A stretch of 41,394 bases of DNA, from contig PXSF01000100.1 of NCBI GenBank assembly GCA_003022845.1, forward strand, positions 1-41,394. The letters are read 5' to 3'. This document shows, piece by piece, positions 40,320-41,394 of this stretch; the stretch's first letter is position 1; every line of letters starts with the position of its first letter. A program made the position numbers and the translations under genes. The notes under the pieces were generated by a model. The model had not been told where the DNA came from. It saw only the letters and a program-made list of their open reading frames with translations, and did no database searches. The stretch comes from Halobacteriales archaeon SW_10_66_29 (lineage in GTDB: Archaea; Halobacteriota; Halobacteria; Halobacteriales; Haloarculaceae).

Positions 40320-40392
40320 GGGCGTGTGGCCTAGCGGATAGGGCGAGGGGTTCCTAACCCCTCGATCGCGGGTTCGAATCCCGCCACGCCCG
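40320..40392 (+). tRNA. tRNA-Arg (anticodon CCT)
   Basis: Acceptor GGGCGTG/CACGCCC, anticodon arm AGGGG-TTCCTAA-CCCCT, T arm GCGGG-TTCGAAT-CCCGC. Confidence 0.95.
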
Positions 40393-40470
40393 TTTTGCGA
40401 CGAACGGACGTGAGGAGCAAACGGGCCCGGAGATTCGAATCACGCGAGACGAGCGATGCGAGTCTCGTAC

Positions 40471-40494
40471 CGGGTTCGAATCCCGCCACGCCCG
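40471..40494 (+). repeat. 24-bp direct repeat of the tRNA-Arg 3' end (att-like)
   Basis: cgggttcgaatcccgccacgcccg identical to 40369-40392. Confidence 0.85.
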
Positions 40495-40544
40495 CTATCG
40501 TGTCGAGCGACAGCGAGACCGATAGCTATACAGCCAGACGTGAT

Positions 40545-41225
40545 TCACTCCCGGTCGATCGGTGAGCGAACGACTTCCTTCTGGGCGTGGCCCTCGCGGG
40601 TTCCCTTGACAGTGTAGGCGAACTCGTAGTCACCAGTGCCGTCTCGATCCTCGATTACGAGCCGACGCACCGAGCGTTCGACGACGGCGAGTCCCCGGGA
40701 GTCGGCGGCGTAGGGTGTCGTTTGAACCAGCAACTCCTCGTCCTCGTCCGTGACCATCCTGAAATGATCCGGCAGCGAGATCTCTGCGCGTCCGTCCTCG
40801 AGTTGTGCGACACCGGACGTCTCAGTGCGCGCGACGGGTGCTTCGGGGGCCGTGTAGACGACCTCCCGCCGTCCAGCGTCCGTCGAGACTGCCTCGACGA
40901 AGTGTTTCGTCCCGCTGACCTCGATGTTCCCATCGATCTGAACGGCGTCCGTCCCGAAGACGACGTTACTCGTCCCGTCGTTCTCCTCGTGCGTTCCGAG
41001 CACCATCTCCGCCGTCCAGTCGGTGCCGTCTCCCAGATACACGACGCCGGTATCCGTCGCGACGAACTTCGCTCCCGCTTTCGGCTCGTAGTCGTCTCTG
41101 TCGGCCTCCTGATCCCGGATCTCGATGTCCGTGTCGTACTGTTCGAAGTTTTCGTTTAACGGTCTGTGCCAGTCGGCTGCACCCTCCTCGGGAACGTTGT
41201 ATCCGTGGTTGGGGGTCTCTGACAT
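40545..41225 (-). CDS. Hypothetical protein, virus tail-fibre/structural-like
   Basis: MSETPNHGYNVPEEGAADWHRPLNENFEQYDTDIEIRDQEADRDDYEPKAGAKFVATDTGVVYLGDGTDWT; beta-rich repetitive composition. Confidence 0.6.
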   Translation of the reverse strand: MSETPNHGYNVPEEGAADWHRPLNENFEQYDTDIEIRDQEADRDDYEPKAGAKFVATDTGVVYLGDGTDWTAEMVLGTHEENDGTSNVVFGTDAVQIDGNIEVSGTKHFVEAVSTDAGRREVVYTAPEAPVARTETSGVAQLEDGRAEISLPDHFRMVTDEDEELLVQTTPYAADSRGLAVVERSVRRLVIEDRDGTGDYEFAYTVKGTREGHAQKEVVRSPIDRE

Positions 41226-41282
41226 ACGTACGTTATGCGTGAAGTTCCTCTTAATTGTTTGCACTATCTTCAACGCCGTGTT

Positions 41283-41394
41283 TTAACTCACGTCTTCGAT
41301 AGTAAACCCGACGAGGCCACCGTTTCGGGTCCCGACGTAAAGGTCAGATCCGCTCCTGACCGGCGGGGAACGGCTCTCCGCACCCAGCGCGCTG
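41283..41394 (-). CDS. C-terminus of a beta-propeller/PQQ-like repeat protein (continues outside window)
   Basis: Reverse strand reads SALGAESRSPPVRSGSDLYVGTRNGGLVGFTIEDVS* in one open frame to the window edge. Confidence 0.45.
   Translation of the reverse strand, partial: SALGAESRSPPVRSGSDLYVGTRNGGLVGFTIEDVS

Noticed and set aside
40393-40470. Second tRNA gene between the two tRNA-Arg 3' ends
   Set aside because: Only T-arm and acceptor-like pieces are present; no D-arm or anticodon arm could be folded.

Overview
Haloarchaeal (high-GC, Halobacteria-type) chromosomal window. Most of it is ordinary core genome: aEF-2 C-terminus, RNase J + prenyl synthase, MenF/MenD, a biotin-dependent acyl-CoA carboxylase cluster (BirA, alpha/BCCP, PccX-like, beta), UspA, PHP, KaiC-like ATPase, PiT transporter, LarC, CopA, AIPS-type CDP-alcohol transferase, AK6-like kinase, HisC and tRNA-Arg(CCT). 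A signal-transduction block lies at about 25.0-32.4 kb. The most interesting unexplained structure is a family of about 82-112 bp non-coding palindromic elements with ends ATA(G/C)TG...CA(C/G)TAT. It includes two 111-bp copies in opposite orientation differing at only 6 positions by hand alignment, a truncated copy fused to a stop codon, and an apparently nested triplet at 19628-19931 whose outer element collapses to 112 bp when the two inner ones are removed. Other leads: a pseudo-histidine-kinase/histidine-kinase tandem, four consecutive perfect stem-loops upstream of RNase J, a 24-bp duplication of the tRNA-Arg 3' end next to a tail-fibre-like gene (probable integration boundary at the window end), and a recurrent pattern of internally deleted or frameshifted genes (RNase J, MenD, amidohydrolase, carboxylase alpha, a nearly erased Gfo/Idh gene) that may be biological or an assembly problem. 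Everything here was read by eye. Family names rest on recalled motifs, not database searches.
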